Shown: positions 24,001-31,607 of the stretch, piece by piece
Position numbering within the stretch: position 1 is the stretch's first letter
Layout of the letters: each line of letters opens with the position of its first letter
Assembly (NCBI GenBank): GCA_947359465.1
Contig: OX375876.1
Span: forward strand, 81,304,359 to 81,368,358
DNA from: Metellina segmentata
Lineage: Eukaryota > Arthropoda > Arachnida > Araneae > Tetragnathidae
Direction: 5' to 3'
DNA: 64,000 nucleotides
Program-made: the position numbers and the translations under genes
Notes under the pieces: model-generated
The model's database searches: none
What the model was told of the DNA's origin: nothing
Seen by the model: only the letters and a program-made list of their open reading frames with translations

Positions 24001-25601
24001 TATTTGATTTTTTACCTGTGCTTGAATTACAAGATCTAAGTAGAGATGATTCAGTTCTTATTTGTCGGGGTCCAAATCTTGTACCTGGCCGATTGGAAGT
24101 GCCGCAATCCATGGGGATTCCCAAGATTCCAACATCTAAACCTGAAAACATTTAGCATTACATATTAGAAACTAAGTCAAGTGATGGTTTATCACATATG
24201 TAATGGGAAAATTACATATGTACTATTTACTGTAGTAAACAGTCTTTTTTTTCTTAAAAGAGCTCTATTTTAATCTGACACGATACATCATAACACCGCA
24301 CCAAATTAAAATCCAACACATGTGAACTTCATCAATCCAGTAAGAGAATTATTTTACTTCCTCCATGTCATACTGGTACGTATATAAGAATAGGCATCTA
24401 AGGAGCTCAGCGAATAATAAAAACTTATTTATTTTCGATACCCTTCTCATCTTCATATTTATTTCATACTCCATCGAAACCAATTTCCCCTCAAATTTTA
24501 AAATTTATATTCAATGAAGAATTTTTCATTTGGAAGTTTCATCTTCGATGCAGCTCATCGCTGCTTCGGATTTTCTAAGCCTTGAACTTTTTTTCAACAG
24601 TAGTGACAAAAAATATATATATTTTAACTTTCAAGGGGCACCCGCATAGACAATTCAGGACCAAGTTAGATGGCGGGCCCGATACTAGGTTAAAGGGCGA
24701 ATCCATCATACGTATTTTCATAACTCAATATGCAACTTGTACAAATGTATCCGTTTTCGCGTTTGTTCTTAATTCTTATTCTACAGATTTTGAATTGTAA
24801 ATATAATGGGAAGATTTATGAAAATATTTTAAACTAACAAATTCCTTTTTTGAAGCCTGACCACTGACTGCTTTGGCTCTGCAAGGAGAAAACTGACGCC
24901 TATTCGTGAGGGAGCACAGAGAGGGCAGCCGCCGTTACTCATAACAAGGACAATCACGCAAACAAAATTGCTACCTACAAATTATTAATTATGTCTAAAA
25001 GCTGCATTTTCAGGAGAGCAACAAAAAACGAAATTTTTCCTTATGACTTGATTCTATTATTATATACTTTGGGTTTCGTTATTAATTTATTGAATCAGCT
25101 GATGACATACGATTTTGCCACCAGATGTATATACCCAACCTCGATTGCCGCTCATATCAAATGCTCACTTAGAATTAATTAATGCCATTTCTTCGACCCA
25201 GTATTTCCCAAACTTCTAACAATTCGTTAAGAGTATTCTATGACACTTAAAAATTCTGCTCATTATTAAATGAAATTCGATAGAATTTCGATGTGCATTG
25301 GCGGACTCACTAACCTATATATGCTGGTCTCGGTTTGCTAGTTCTATTCCTAGTTTCCTACATGTTTTGGGATCACCATATTTTTTGTAGTACTTTTTGT
25401 AAGGTTTGCAGTTCCGTGTAGTTTAAAAACAATAAAATTCTTACCCTCGGCAGTTGGTTGGTGTGGAAGTCTCATAAATGTAGCGATCCCTCCAGGTCGG
25501 GGCATGTCATTAGCAGATAAGGGTTGATTAAATTTGGACGAACATTTTCGGATACTATTTAGCCGGAAGTAGTTTCGGAGTTCTTTCAGAATACTTTTCA
25601 T
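8972..25601 (-). CDS. AGMAT: Agmatinase, mitochondrial-type (ureohydrolase), six exons
   Basis: Agmatinase and its close relatives cleave a guanidino group (agmatine to putrescine and urea) using two Mn ions; animal AGMAT is mitochondrial. Exons at 25445-25601, 24016-24141, 16104-16288, 15803-16003, 12033-12177 and 8972-9066 join in phase to 303 codons. Every boundary is GT-AG. The metal-binding signatures are present: GGDHTITYP (exon 3), VDAHGDVND, i.e. DxHxD (exon 4), and [16 protein letters not shown] (exon 5). The first 30 or so residues are basic and poor in acid, fitting an import peptide. The frame stops at GDLVE, so about 35 C-terminal residues are on an exon not found, probably beyond position 1. 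Whether the true substrate is agmatine or another guanidino acid cannot be told from sequence. Confidence 0.93.
9475..9705 (+). repeat. tRNA-SINE family A copy
   Basis: Contains 'tcctcacgttggtatggtgt' and 'tttggagagtggagtgccag', matching the body of the full copy at 22166-22478 (reverse). A degenerate B-box-like 'gcaagttcgaaactg' lies upstream. It sits in an agmatinase intron. Confidence 0.6.
10000..10677 (+). pseudogene. hAT transposase C-terminal remnant with right TIR
   Basis: The 118-codon frame at 10122-10478 contains [17 protein letters not shown] and a [16 protein letters not shown] segment. A shifted frame then reads a degenerate (L)PVSIAS...FSK(F)[10 protein letters not shown](I) block, the hAT dimerisation region in its ZMYM-like form. 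There is at least one frameshift plus stop codons. A right terminus ends at 10677, with cagtgccgtaactagcc when read in reverse. I did not find the matching left end. Confidence 0.65.
10690..10915 (+). repeat. tRNA-SINE family A, headless, two tail units
   Basis: Begins near 'gtcatctaaccgtggttcaa' and continues with the same tail unit as at 809-1030. One unit starts at about 10755 and a second, more degenerate one at about 10835. It lies immediately right of the hAT terminus. Confidence 0.6.
11003..11165 (+). repeat. tRNA-derived SINE family B, head plus body
   Basis: An A-box-like 'tagctcagtgg' and a B-box-like 'ggttcgattcc' lie about 50 bases apart, as in a tRNA gene. The next part has 'gtatttctctcccatctgag', shared with copies at 23640-23805 and 55450-55615. 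The arms do not fold into a clean tRNA and no intact acceptor stem is seen. It is therefore called a SINE, not a tRNA gene. Confidence 0.65.
11220..11892 (-). pseudogene. Tc1-type transposase remnant, N-terminal part
   Basis: On the minus strand, 11400-11583 reads [17 protein letters not shown], a helix-turn-helix typical of Tc1 transposases. An adjacent frame reads [13 protein letters not shown]. At least one frameshift separates them, and the DDE catalytic half is missing. The outer end near 11870-11892, read in reverse, has 'ctcatgttcaaaagttaagc', a Tc1-like terminus. Family B SINE sequence abuts the truncated end. Confidence 0.7.
12033..12177 (-). CDS. AGMAT: Agmatinase exon 5
   Basis: The acceptor 'ctctatacag' precedes [20 protein letters not shown]. 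The exon carries [14 protein letters not shown] with two of the conserved metal-ligand aspartates. The 145 bp end with one base of the split glycine codon before the GT donor at 12032. Confidence 0.94.
12190..12749. other. Non-coding intron stretch
   Basis: AT-rich with a 12-base poly-C run near 12347. Nothing identifiable was seen. Confidence 0.5.
12750..14230 (+). pseudogene. LINE retrotransposon remnant: RT tail, RNase H, zinc knuckles
   Basis: The frame 12750-13199 reads [20 protein letters not shown] and [11 protein letters not shown], the segment after the reverse-transcriptase fingers and palm in non-LTR elements. At 13440-13670 a frame gives [10 protein letters not shown], a stop, then [11 protein letters not shown]. 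At 13667-13876 it reads [19 protein letters not shown], the C-terminal motif of a retroelement RNase H. Downstream (13940-14180) lies a degenerate CxxC...HxxxxC block. The order RT-RNase H-zinc fits an I/LOA-like arthropod LINE. The 5' part is missing, and frameshifts and stops are frequent. Confidence 0.8.
15216..15520 (-). repeat. Helitron-like short element with internal palindrome
   Basis: Starts with CTAG and a 'gccactacgtggtcagcacg' block like the one at 413. It contains the motif 'gattgctacgaattcccatt' shared with other Helitron-like copies, here arranged as a 98-bp near-palindrome (15318-15415). The right edge is approximate. Confidence 0.45.
15318..15415. repeat. 98-bp imperfect palindrome
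   Basis: Two 49-base arms are inverted about a centre near 15366, starting gtgattgctacg and ending cgtagcaatcac. About 85 percent of positions pair by eye. Each arm carries the Helitron-like subterminal motif. Open frames on both strands here are shadows of the palindrome. Confidence 0.85.
15803..16003 (-). CDS. AGMAT: Agmatinase exon 4
   Basis: The acceptor 'tacttgcag' precedes [19 protein letters not shown], carrying the DxHxD metal site. [12 protein letters not shown] and [10 protein letters not shown] follow, and the exon ends WSLDQ before GTATGT at 15802. It is 67 codons long, phase 0 at both ends. The frame's beginning just upstream of the acceptor is intron read-through. Confidence 0.96.
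16104..16288 (-). CDS. AGMAT: Agmatinase exon 3
   Basis: The acceptor 'tatatatag' precedes the remainder of a split glycine codon, then [18 protein letters not shown]. Later it reads [16 protein letters not shown], with the first metal-ligand histidine. The donor is GTAAAC at 16103. The 185 bp leave phase 0. Confidence 0.95.
16794..18250 (-). mobile_element. hAT remnant related to the 39926-41924 element
   Basis: The left terminus cagtggcagattaagtcaa matches the cagtggcggattaag end of the complete element at 39926. Both continue into G/C-rich 'ggggcccc' sequence. The minus strand at 18060-18250 has a block (cgaggacaccataaaaac and aagaaatgtcttgcacattt) shared with 40530-40600, part of the same transposase region. 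A mariner (16999-17915) is inserted in it. No right terminus or target duplication was found. Confidence 0.55.
16999..17915 (+). mobile_element. Mariner-like element with about 130-bp inverted ends, transposase 5' half deleted
   Basis: 17001-17135 and 17783-17913 are inverted copies. Each contains 'caatggaacatggggtcgca' and starts with an agggtgtattt end beside TA. Between them, 17290-17700 on the plus strand reads mariner C-terminal motifs: a HNGAP-like block, then [18 protein letters not shown] and [19 protein letters not shown], with frameshifts. The N-terminal DNA-binding region and first catalytic residue are missing. It is a deletion derivative and cannot move on its own. Confidence 0.8.
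18550..19016 (+). mobile_element. Helitron-like non-autonomous element, copy A
   Basis: The left end is ctatatatataattctctt. The right end carries gagcgttagcgagcaggggg, a short G/C hairpin and CTAG. A second copy in reverse orientation is at 21496-22144, sharing 'ataacgctataaattcaat' type sequence. No Rep/helicase ORF is present. The open frames here belong to the repeat. Confidence 0.75.
19150..19470 (+). CDS. Unidentified 106-codon ORF inside TIR element
   Basis: ATG to TAA, rich in Lys, Leu, Phe and Ile, with a hydrophobic [15 protein letters not shown] stretch near residue 42. It resembles no domain I know. It may be part of a degraded transposase or a chance frame in AT-rich DNA. Confidence 0.2.
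   Translation: MSTNTLHPKLYVIYHLNLSQDNTSLVFIKLIYKKMKEKKSMFYLHLFPLLFYPEEGVAEKFNKAIVAFLVFLNNSKLKICSKQVFFLIDLVDGCRELNISIVRSKY
19960..20404. repeat. Inverted-repeat unit of about 445 bp
   Basis: 19960-19987 (cacgctttctctcattcggt...) is the inverse of 20377-20404 (...accggctgagcgaaagcgtg). A third copy of the arm is at 16752-16779. This suggests MITE-like ends. No clear target duplication was found. Open frames on the minus strand at 19627-20171 have charged, low-similarity products and are left unassigned. Confidence 0.45.
20405..20888. other. Non-coding intron stretch
   Basis: Composition is less AT-biased than its neighbours, suggesting old repeat. No reading frame or element end was recognised. 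Confidence 0.4.
20889..21075 (-). repeat. Helitron-like element end, minus orientation
   Basis: CTAG, then gggggcaccgccccctgcc (hairpin), then a stretch matching 44340-44430 in reverse (ctttctcgagaaaccgtcta). It thus belongs to the family that ends at 44910. The inner boundary is approximate. Confidence 0.55.
21496..22144 (-). mobile_element. Helitron-like non-autonomous element, copy B
   Basis: Reverse-orientation relative of 18550-19016. CTAG plus a gggggcctgccccctgc hairpin and ctcgctaacgctcgccaacc are at the left. The gagaattatatatatag end is at the right. The two copies align along most of their length, but this one has extra internal sequence (about 21540-21640) including the 'gattgcttctaaatccttat' motif of other copies. 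Confidence 0.75.
22166..22478 (-). repeat. tRNA-derived SINE family A, full-length
   Basis: Read on the minus strand, the head at 22404-22478 has A box tagtggttaagg and B box ggttcgaatcc, like a tRNA gene. It is followed by a body (gtggccgaaagtcctcacgt), then one tail unit ending near 'agtacgacgtt'. This is the reference copy for those at 637, 9475 and 10690. The tRNA part lacks a clean acceptor stem, so no functional tRNA is claimed. Confidence 0.75.
22480..22963 (+). mobile_element. Helitron-like 3' end, second family
   Basis: 22929-22963 has 'cccgagcaacgccgggtta', giving a CCCG...CGGG hairpin, followed closely by ttcagctag and T. This is a common Helitron 3' terminus. The left limit is not clear; a tatatatagatttcg end near 22483 is a candidate start. 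Confidence 0.55.
22966..23639. other. Non-coding intron stretch
   Basis: AT-rich sequence between repeats in an agmatinase intron. No exon or element end was seen. Confidence 0.4.
23640..23805 (-). repeat. tRNA-derived SINE family B copy
   Basis: Read in reverse it has a degenerate B box (catgttcgatcctgtt), then gtatttctctcctctgagtc and a tail with 'ctggtgcagcatgaccaaat'. It shares these blocks with 11003-11165, 43855-44000 and 55450-55615. Confidence 0.6.
24016..24141 (-). CDS. AGMAT: Agmatinase exon 2
   Basis: The acceptor 'tgttttcag' precedes the rest of a split glycine codon, then [19 protein letters not shown] and [16 protein letters not shown]. These are the conserved GTSNRPG and RFGP motifs of agmatinases. 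The donor is GTAAAA at 24015. The upstream methionine seen in this frame is intron sequence. Confidence 0.95.
24150..25444. other. Agmatinase intron 1
   Basis: About 1.3 kb between exons 1 and 2. No repeat end or coding signal was identified. Confidence 0.6.
25445..25601 (-). CDS. AGMAT: Agmatinase exon 1, start codon and presequence
   Basis: The first ATG downstream of an in-frame stop is at 25601. A TTG 18 bases upstream is not a credible start. The peptide begins [19 protein letters not shown], which is basic and lacks acidic clusters, as in mitochondrial targeting peptides. [13 protein letters not shown] follows and opens the ureohydrolase domain. The donor is GTAAG at 25444. A possible acceptor 'attttgcag' near 25668 suggests the 5' UTR may be spliced. 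Confidence 0.85.
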
Positions 25602-25669
25602 CCTGTTTTGCGAACACAACAGGAGTTTTCGTTACTTCTATTTCTCAAGTTACACACCTGCAAAATGTT

Positions 25670-26930
25670 TTTTTCCAAATTTTCAAAGCGAATAAAAATA
25701 AAATATTTTACTTCAGAAATGAAAACTTTAATTTTTCCAAAAGTAGGAAAAACATGACAATCTTTACCGTTCTAAATTTGTTTCGATATTACATCAATAT
25801 GCCGCGATCAGCTTGTCATACTTAATTCGAAACACTTAAATACAGAAAAAATGATAACGAAGATAATGTTTCCGTTATCTTTTCAGTAATAACAGATTAG
25901 ACCGCAGCTGAAAGGGAAGTGTTTCTAGTTCTTAACATGTGACTAAATTTTGGTACGCGCTATTCAAACGGGTTTCTCTCTATATATAATCTGAAGAACA
26001 TTCACCTGGTTGCGTAAGAGGAAAAAACTGCTTTGCTCACAAGGATTTGAAAATAATACAAATGAATAGTTCGGAATTTCAAATGCTCAAAAATAGAAAA
26101 ACAAAATTTCATATTTTCCTTTTATAGCAGCAATTTATTTCTCAATTTCTTTCGTATTAAGAATTTTAGTAAGGAATTTTAGATAGAACGTTTGGCGAAC
26201 GAAATTATTTAAAAATAAAACGAGTTTGTTGACTAAATAAGTTAACAAAGAATCACTGTTATTTTAAAAGGAATTATGTATTTTCTGAGTAGTAAGCTTT
26301 TAGTTCTCTGAATTAAAAGGTTTTTGTCAATAGTAAACTAATTTCAATTCAAAACGTAGGAATATTTTTAATTTCTTTCACAAATAATGTGCAGATAACA
26401 AACAAAGGCATCATTATCTTTCTACATTTGACGCGATTCAGCATTAATATCTACATTTATCTGTTCCACTTTTACTTCGTCTCTCCGTTAACTTATAAAT
26501 TCTATCCAGTTACCTCAAGATTCCTTCTTCGTTTGAGAATACGTTCTTCGAAACGCCGCTGACGTCTATCTGTAGCTGGCAAAGTTTCAAACGAAGCAGT
26601 CAGATCACGGATTACACGTGTTACGTCTGCAGTGATTGGTTCTTAAACCTTGAAATTTGACCTCATTTACACAAAGCAAAACAAAGTTTCTCCATCTACT
26701 AGCGACTCTTAAACGACCGAAGGAGGGCGCTCACCCTCTCTTCTATTACCAGCCGTCTGTCAGTGTTAGGTCGAACTTAAAAATTATTTTAACTCTTAAG
26801 ATGAAGAACTCAAATGGAAGTGTTTTTGTAATATTGTAGACCTTTTCAAGGCACACAGAAACAATAGATTGTTGTTTTTTCTTATGTTTACAACGACGCG
26901 GAATTACCCGTCATTAATGATAATTAGAGC
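25670..26930. other. Upstream region of agmatinase, no gene seen
   Basis: AT-rich. It probably contains the promoter of the minus-strand gene, but no core element could be fixed. Confidence 0.4.
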
Positions 26931-27127
26931 TCGGATCGATATGCAAAAATGTGACCTGAAATATGCATTTTAAAATCCCAAAATATGCACTAAACCCACA
27001 AAATATGCGAAATTGCAAAAGAAAATTTCATTCTTACAAAAAGAGTAGTGAGGAGGATAAAGTGAAATTGAGCCACACTTTCATTCAATTAATTCACAAT
27101 TTTATTTTTATAACGCAGATAAAGATG
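26930..27127. repeat. Repeat with 'aaatatgc' motifs, host of the BEL insertion
   Basis: Several spaced copies of 'aatatgca' occur at 26955-27010. The BEL element lies just right of it, with matching flank agatg on both sides. This sequence and 33111-33209 were therefore contiguous before insertion. Confidence 0.45.
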
Positions 27128-27389
27128 TGTTGATTGTTGAATATCGTTTGGAGAAAGTAAGTAAAACAAACCATTTCCTCTTTCAAACATGAGGCGCCAC
27201 AGTTCCTCCGATCGGGCGATTGCCTGCTGTTGTGTAATAACTCAGAACTTTAATGCACAGTATGCGATATGTATTACGATGGAATTGACGCTCGTATTTT
27301 TGTCTCCAGCTGAATTGTATATAGATTAATGCTTGATGAGAATAAATTCTTATATTCGAACCTAGAGTTACCGGTGTGTTTCTCACCCA
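27128..27389 (+). repeat. BEL 5' LTR
   Basis: Starts tgttgattg and ends ctcaccca. It contains a tatatag box near 27318 and an aataaa signal at 27341. Relative to the 3' LTR it has two extra bases in 'gcgatatgtatta'. Confidence 0.95.
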
Positions 27390-27395
27390 AAATAG

Positions 27396-27413
27396 TGGCG
27401 TCCGCGACAGGAC
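27396..27413 (+). promoter_or_regulatory. Primer-binding site candidate
   Basis: tggcgtccgcgacaggac begins six bases after the LTR. TGG at this place pairs with the CCA tail of a tRNA. The tRNA species was not determined. Confidence 0.7.
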
Positions 27414-27449
27414 TTTTGAAGGATTTACTTAAATATTGATTTCGAAGAC

Positions 27450-30400
27450 ATGGATATCAATCGCGAAAGTAAATTAAGAAAAACCACTCGTAGTGCCTTT
27501 ACGAGAGTTTTAAATAAAATAAAGTCCATAATTGAAGCACCTGATCCTGATAAGAAGGCTTTGCAAGTTTCTTATAATGTTATGGAAGAAAGAGCTGCTC
27601 AGCTGAAGGAACAAGATGCTAAAATATTACAAGTGCTGCTGGATGACGATGAAGCCGATCTAGACCATGAAATGGAGGTAGGTGAAAGCTACCAAACTCA
27701 ATTCCTTGATATCGCTATAAGTGTCCGTCAAATTTTAGATGTTTCTAGAGTAGATGCTGAAAGCATTGATGAAAAGGGGGTGAAACAGAATTTGAGAAAG
27801 TTTAAGCTTCCTAAACTTGAACTTGGACAATTTGATGGAAATTTGAAAGATTGGTTACCATTTTGGTGTCAATTTAAAAATATAGATGAAGATCCTGATA
27901 TCGATGCTGTTGATAAGTTTCAGTATCTTATCCAAGCAACTGTGAAAGGTTCACGTGCGAGAGAAATAATTGAAAGTTTCCCTGCAACTGGTGACAATTA
28001 CCGAAAGGCAGTGGAAAGCTTAAAATCTCGGTTCGGTCGTGAAGACGTGTTAGTTGAAGTATATATTAGAGAGCTGTTGAAGCTTGTTTTAAGGAATGCA
28101 ACTGACGCGAATAATTCCTATTCTCTCTGCTCCCTTTACGATAATTTGGAATCTCAGATTCGAGCACTTTCAACACTCGGTGTAACAACTGAGAAATGTG
28201 CAGCTATGCTTTATCCATTGGTAGAGTCTTGCATGCCTGCAGACTTACTCAGGGCTTGGCAAAGAAGCTCTAATTACGCTCATGGAAATGAACCTGAAAG
28301 CAGGCTTGATAATCTGATATCCTTTTTAAAATGTGAAGTGGAGTCAGAAGAGAGAATAAATTTAGCGATGTCTGGTTTTGGACTTAAAACTGAGAACAAG
28401 AATCGGAAAAAGGTCTTCCCTGTAATGGAAAATCGAGTTTCTACAGCAGCGGAGTCGCTAACCACCAGTTCTCTGAATTATAAAAACTGTATTTTCTGTG
28501 ATGGACAACATGAAAGCTCCAACTGTTTTAATGCGCGTAAAATGAGCTTAGTTAAGAAACAGAAACTATTGAAAGAGAAAGCTTCTTGTTTCAAATGTTT
28601 AAAAAAGGGCCATCGCAGTAAAATGTGCAGAAATTTTGTGAAATGTATTATTTGTACCAAAAATCATGTCGTTATAATGTGTCCAGAACTCCCTTGTAAT
28701 AAAACAATTTGCCCTGAGCTTTGTTCAGAGAAAAAGGAAGATTACCAAGAACAGGAAAAATCTCTTAATTTGGCTAGTTTATCTCTCTGTCCTAAGGTAT
28801 TTTTACAAACCTTGAAGGTAAATTTAAGAGGACCGTGTTCTTCTTCATGTGTTCGGGTGTTAATCGATACTGGATCTCAAAAGTCTTATATTCTGAAGAG
28901 TACTGCTTCCAAAATGCATCTAGAACCTTTACGACAGGAAGTAATCACTCACTCACTTTTTGGTGGTAAAAGAACTAACCCACGGAAACATGATTGTTTT
29001 AAAGTCCACTTGGGGAAATTAAACGGTGGATACATGTGCAATTTTGATGTTCTCGATCAACCCGTAATTTGCGACAACATTTCCTCTGTGAAGTCTGGAC
29101 CGTGGATAGAAGAATTGAAATCTATGAATATTTCAATAACTGATGATGAAGAGAATCCAGGACCAATCGAAATCTTAATCGGTGCTGATGTTGCTGGAAA
29201 ACTGTTGACTGGACAGCGAAGAGTTCTTTCATGTGGATTAGTTGCCATTGAAACTGAATTAGGATGGACTTTAATGGGTAAGTCTCCTTTGGAAACTTAT
29301 GAAAATTCAGCAATGATAGTGACATCAGTGTTTGTAAAAGAAGCTACTATCACTGACCTCTGGAGTCTAGACGTTATTGGCATAACTGACTCTGTTTCAA
29401 AAAAGTCCAAGGAAGATATAGAGTTTCAAATCAAGGCTCAATTTCAAGAAACTATTTCAATCAATGAAGAAGGGCATTATGAGGTTTCTCTACCCTGGGC
29501 AGATGGTTATCGTCACCTTCCCACATCTCAGATCTTGGCGTTAAAAAGACTGGAGTCAACAACTCGAAAACTTCACTCTGAAAATTTGTTCGATAGGTAT
29601 GATAAAGTTCTGACAGAATGGAAAGAACTAGGAATAATTGAAGAGGTACCTACAGATGAAGCAATTGACTATGGACATTACTTACCACACAGGCCCGTAG
29701 TAAAAGAAAACAGTACTACAAAGGTGCGCCCTGTGTTCGATGCTTCTGCAAGAGAAAAGTTTCAGCTCTCTTTAAACCAATGTCTTGAATCTGGCCCAAA
29801 TTTGATAGAGCTTATTCCCTCGATTCTTCTCAGATTTCGGGAACACAGATATGGAGTCATTTCGGACATTGAGAAAGCTTTTCTGCAGATTAGTATAAGA
29901 CCTGAAGACAGAGACTATCTTCGATTCTTGTGGTGGAGTCATGAAGATGAGAAGAAATTAAATATTTTCCGCCATTCACGTGTGGTTTTTGGAGTGAAAA
30001 GCAGCCCTTTTCTACTTGGATTTGTTCTTGACTACCACTTGAAAAGGTATTTAGAAAATCCTTTCTACAACAAGCAATTAGTAATGAAACTCCTCAATAG
30101 TTTTTATGTGGATAATGTCGTCACAAGTGTCGACAAAAAGGAGGAGTTAATAGAATTTATTAAAGAGTCTACAGCTGTATTAGCAGAAGGGAAATTTAAT
30201 CTCAGAGACTGGCAATATTCTGGTGATCAACAATCAGATGATGTTTCCCCAGTATTAGGATTGTCTTGGAATCGAACCAAAGACACTTTGACTGTTAATT
30301 TGAACTGGCTGGAGAACTATAATTTAACAGTGATCACAAAGAGAACCATACTCTCTGAAGCTAATATGGTGTTCGATCCCATTGGTTTGATCTGCCCAGT

Positions 30401-31607
30401 TTCCTTGTTTCCCAAGCTCTTGTTACAAAAAATGTGGAAAACTGGGATATCTTGGGATATGGAAATCGATTCATTAACACGAGAGGAATTTTTACGCTGG
30501 TATCGAGATCTTTTCCTGTTAAGGGAAGTGTTCATTCCTAGGTGGTTTCAAGCTCATGCAAGTGACAAGGAGTCGATCAGCATTCACACCTTCTGTGATG
30601 CCAGTCTTCATGCTTATGCTGCTGCTGTGTACTTGAGGATAGAAACCATAGATGAAGTGCACATACAACTTTTGGCTGCAAAATCAAGAGTAGTTCCCGT
30701 AAAGTCGATCACAATTCCACGTGCGGAGTTATTAGCTGCAACGGTGGGAGCAAGACTGTGTACTTCAGTTCTAGAAGGACTTCAATGGAAAAATTTGGAG
30801 TTACACTTTTGGACTGATTCTACCACAGTCTTAGCATGGATAAAAAGGGATCAACCATGGACTGTTTTTGTCAACAACCGTGTCCGTGAAATACGAAAGC
30901 TGACCAATCCTGAAAGTTGGAGACACATTCCTGGCTGTGTTAACCCCGCAGACCTCCCGTCAAGAGGATGCTCTGCTAAGCAATTCCTAGAAAATAGATG
31001 GTGGGAGGGTCCTACTTGGCTCAAAGCATCTCCGTTAGAGTGGCCTTCTTCCGCAGTAGTCTTCAATGATGAATCTATTTTGAAGGAGAAGAAGAAAACT
31101 AACGAGACTGGAATAAAAGCAGTCACAGGATGTTTGATGACTCATACAACAAATTGCGAATGGTGTGAATCACCGAATGAAGTAGAGAATAATCTTTGCA
31201 AATTTCATGGAGATCGATGGTATTTTAGATACTTTTCGAATTACGATAAAATGGTGCGCATGTTATCTTGGATGCAAAGATTTATCGACAATTGCAAGAA
31301 GCCTAAACATTTGAGGAATTCTGGAGAATTAACATCTGAAGAATTTATGACCGCTGAACTGAAAATAGTAAAGTTAGTGCAGAAAGAATCTTTTAATTCT
31401 GATAACAAGAAGCTAACTACATTAAATGTGTACAAGGATGAGTCGGGAATTTTGCGGGTAAAGACTAAGATCATCTATAGGGAAGATTCGAAAAATTTCA
31501 GAAATCCTATGGTTTTACCTTCAGAACACAGTGTAGTTAGAAGACTTATCATGACAGAACATCGAAAAAATTCCCATGCTGGATCTCAGATGCTATTGAA
31601 TATTTAA
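27450..31607 (+). CDS. BEL polyprotein: Gag, protease, RT, RNase H and start of integrase
   Basis: 1385 codons from an ATG 60 bp after the LTR. In order: Gag-like DUF1759 domain (about residues 115-260, 'LPKLELGQFDGNLKDW'); zinc knuckle C380-C383-H388-C393; aspartic protease 'VLIDTGSQKSY' with D473; reverse transcriptase with D806 in 'ISDIEKAFLQI' and 'FYVDN' at about 886-889, where the usual YVDD has Asn for the second Asp; RNase H with D1050 in 'FCDASLHAYAAAVYL' and 'FWTDSTTVLAWI'; then the integrase zinc-binding start 'EHRKNSHAGSQ'. A stop at 31605 cuts the frame inside the integrase zinc domain. The rest continues one base back. Codon use looks uniform, so the break is recent. Confidence 0.96.
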   Translation: MDINRESKLRKTTRSAFTRVLNKIKSIIEAPDPDKKALQVSYNVMEERAAQLKEQDAKILQVLLDDDEADLDHEMEVGESYQTQFLDIAISVRQILDVSRVDAESIDEKGVKQNLRKFKLPKLELGQFDGNLKDWLPFWCQFKNIDEDPDIDAVDKFQYLIQATVKGSRAREIIESFPATGDNYRKAVESLKSRFGREDVLVEVYIRELLKLVLRNATDANNSYSLCSLYDNLESQIRALSTLGVTTEKCAAMLYPLVESCMPADLLRAWQRSSNYAHGNEPESRLDNLISFLKCEVESEERINLAMSGFGLKTENKNRKKVFPVMENRVSTAAESLTTSSLNYKNCIFCDGQHESSNCFNARKMSLVKKQKLLKEKASCFKCLKKGHRSKMCRNFVKCIICTKNHVVIMCPELPCNKTICPELCSEKKEDYQEQEKSLNLASLSLCPKVFLQTLKVNLRGPCSSSCVRVLIDTGSQKSYILKSTASKMHLEPLRQEVITHSLFGGKRTNPRKHDCFKVHLGKLNGGYMCNFDVLDQPVICDNISSVKSGPWIEELKSMNISITDDEENPGPIEILIGADVAGKLLTGQRRVLSCGLVAIETELGWTLMGKSPLETYENSAMIVTSVFVKEATITDLWSLDVIGITDSVSKKSKEDIEFQIKAQFQETISINEEGHYEVSLPWADGYRHLPTSQILALKRLESTTRKLHSENLFDRYDKVLTEWKELGIIEEVPTDEAIDYGHYLPHRPVVKENSTTKVRPVFDASAREKFQLSLNQCLESGPNLIELIPSILLRFREHRYGVISDIEKAFLQISIRPEDRDYLRFLWWSHEDEKKLNIFRHSRVVFGVKSSPFLLGFVLDYHLKRYLENPFYNKQLVMKLLNSFYVDNVVTSVDKKEELIEFIKESTAVLAEGKFNLRDWQYSGDQQSDDVSPVLGLSWNRTKDTLTVNLNWLENYNLTVITKRTILSEANMVFDPIGLICPVSLFPKLLLQKMWKTGISWDMEIDSLTREEFLRWYRDLFLLREVFIPRWFQAHASDKESISIHTFCDASLHAYAAAVYLRIETIDEVHIQLLAAKSRVVPVKSITIPRAELLAATVGARLCTSVLEGLQWKNLELHFWTDSTTVLAWIKRDQPWTVFVNNRVREIRKLTNPESWRHIPGCVNPADLPSRGCSAKQFLENRWWEGPTWLKASPLEWPSSAVVFNDESILKEKKKTNETGIKAVTGCLMTHTTNCEWCESPNEVENNLCKFHGDRWYFRYFSNYDKMVRMLSWMQRFIDNCKKPKHLRNSGELTSEEFMTAELKIVKLVQKESFNSDNKKLTTLNVYKDESGILRVKTKIIYREDSKNFRNPMVLPSEHSVVRRLIMTEHRKNSHAGSQMLLNI

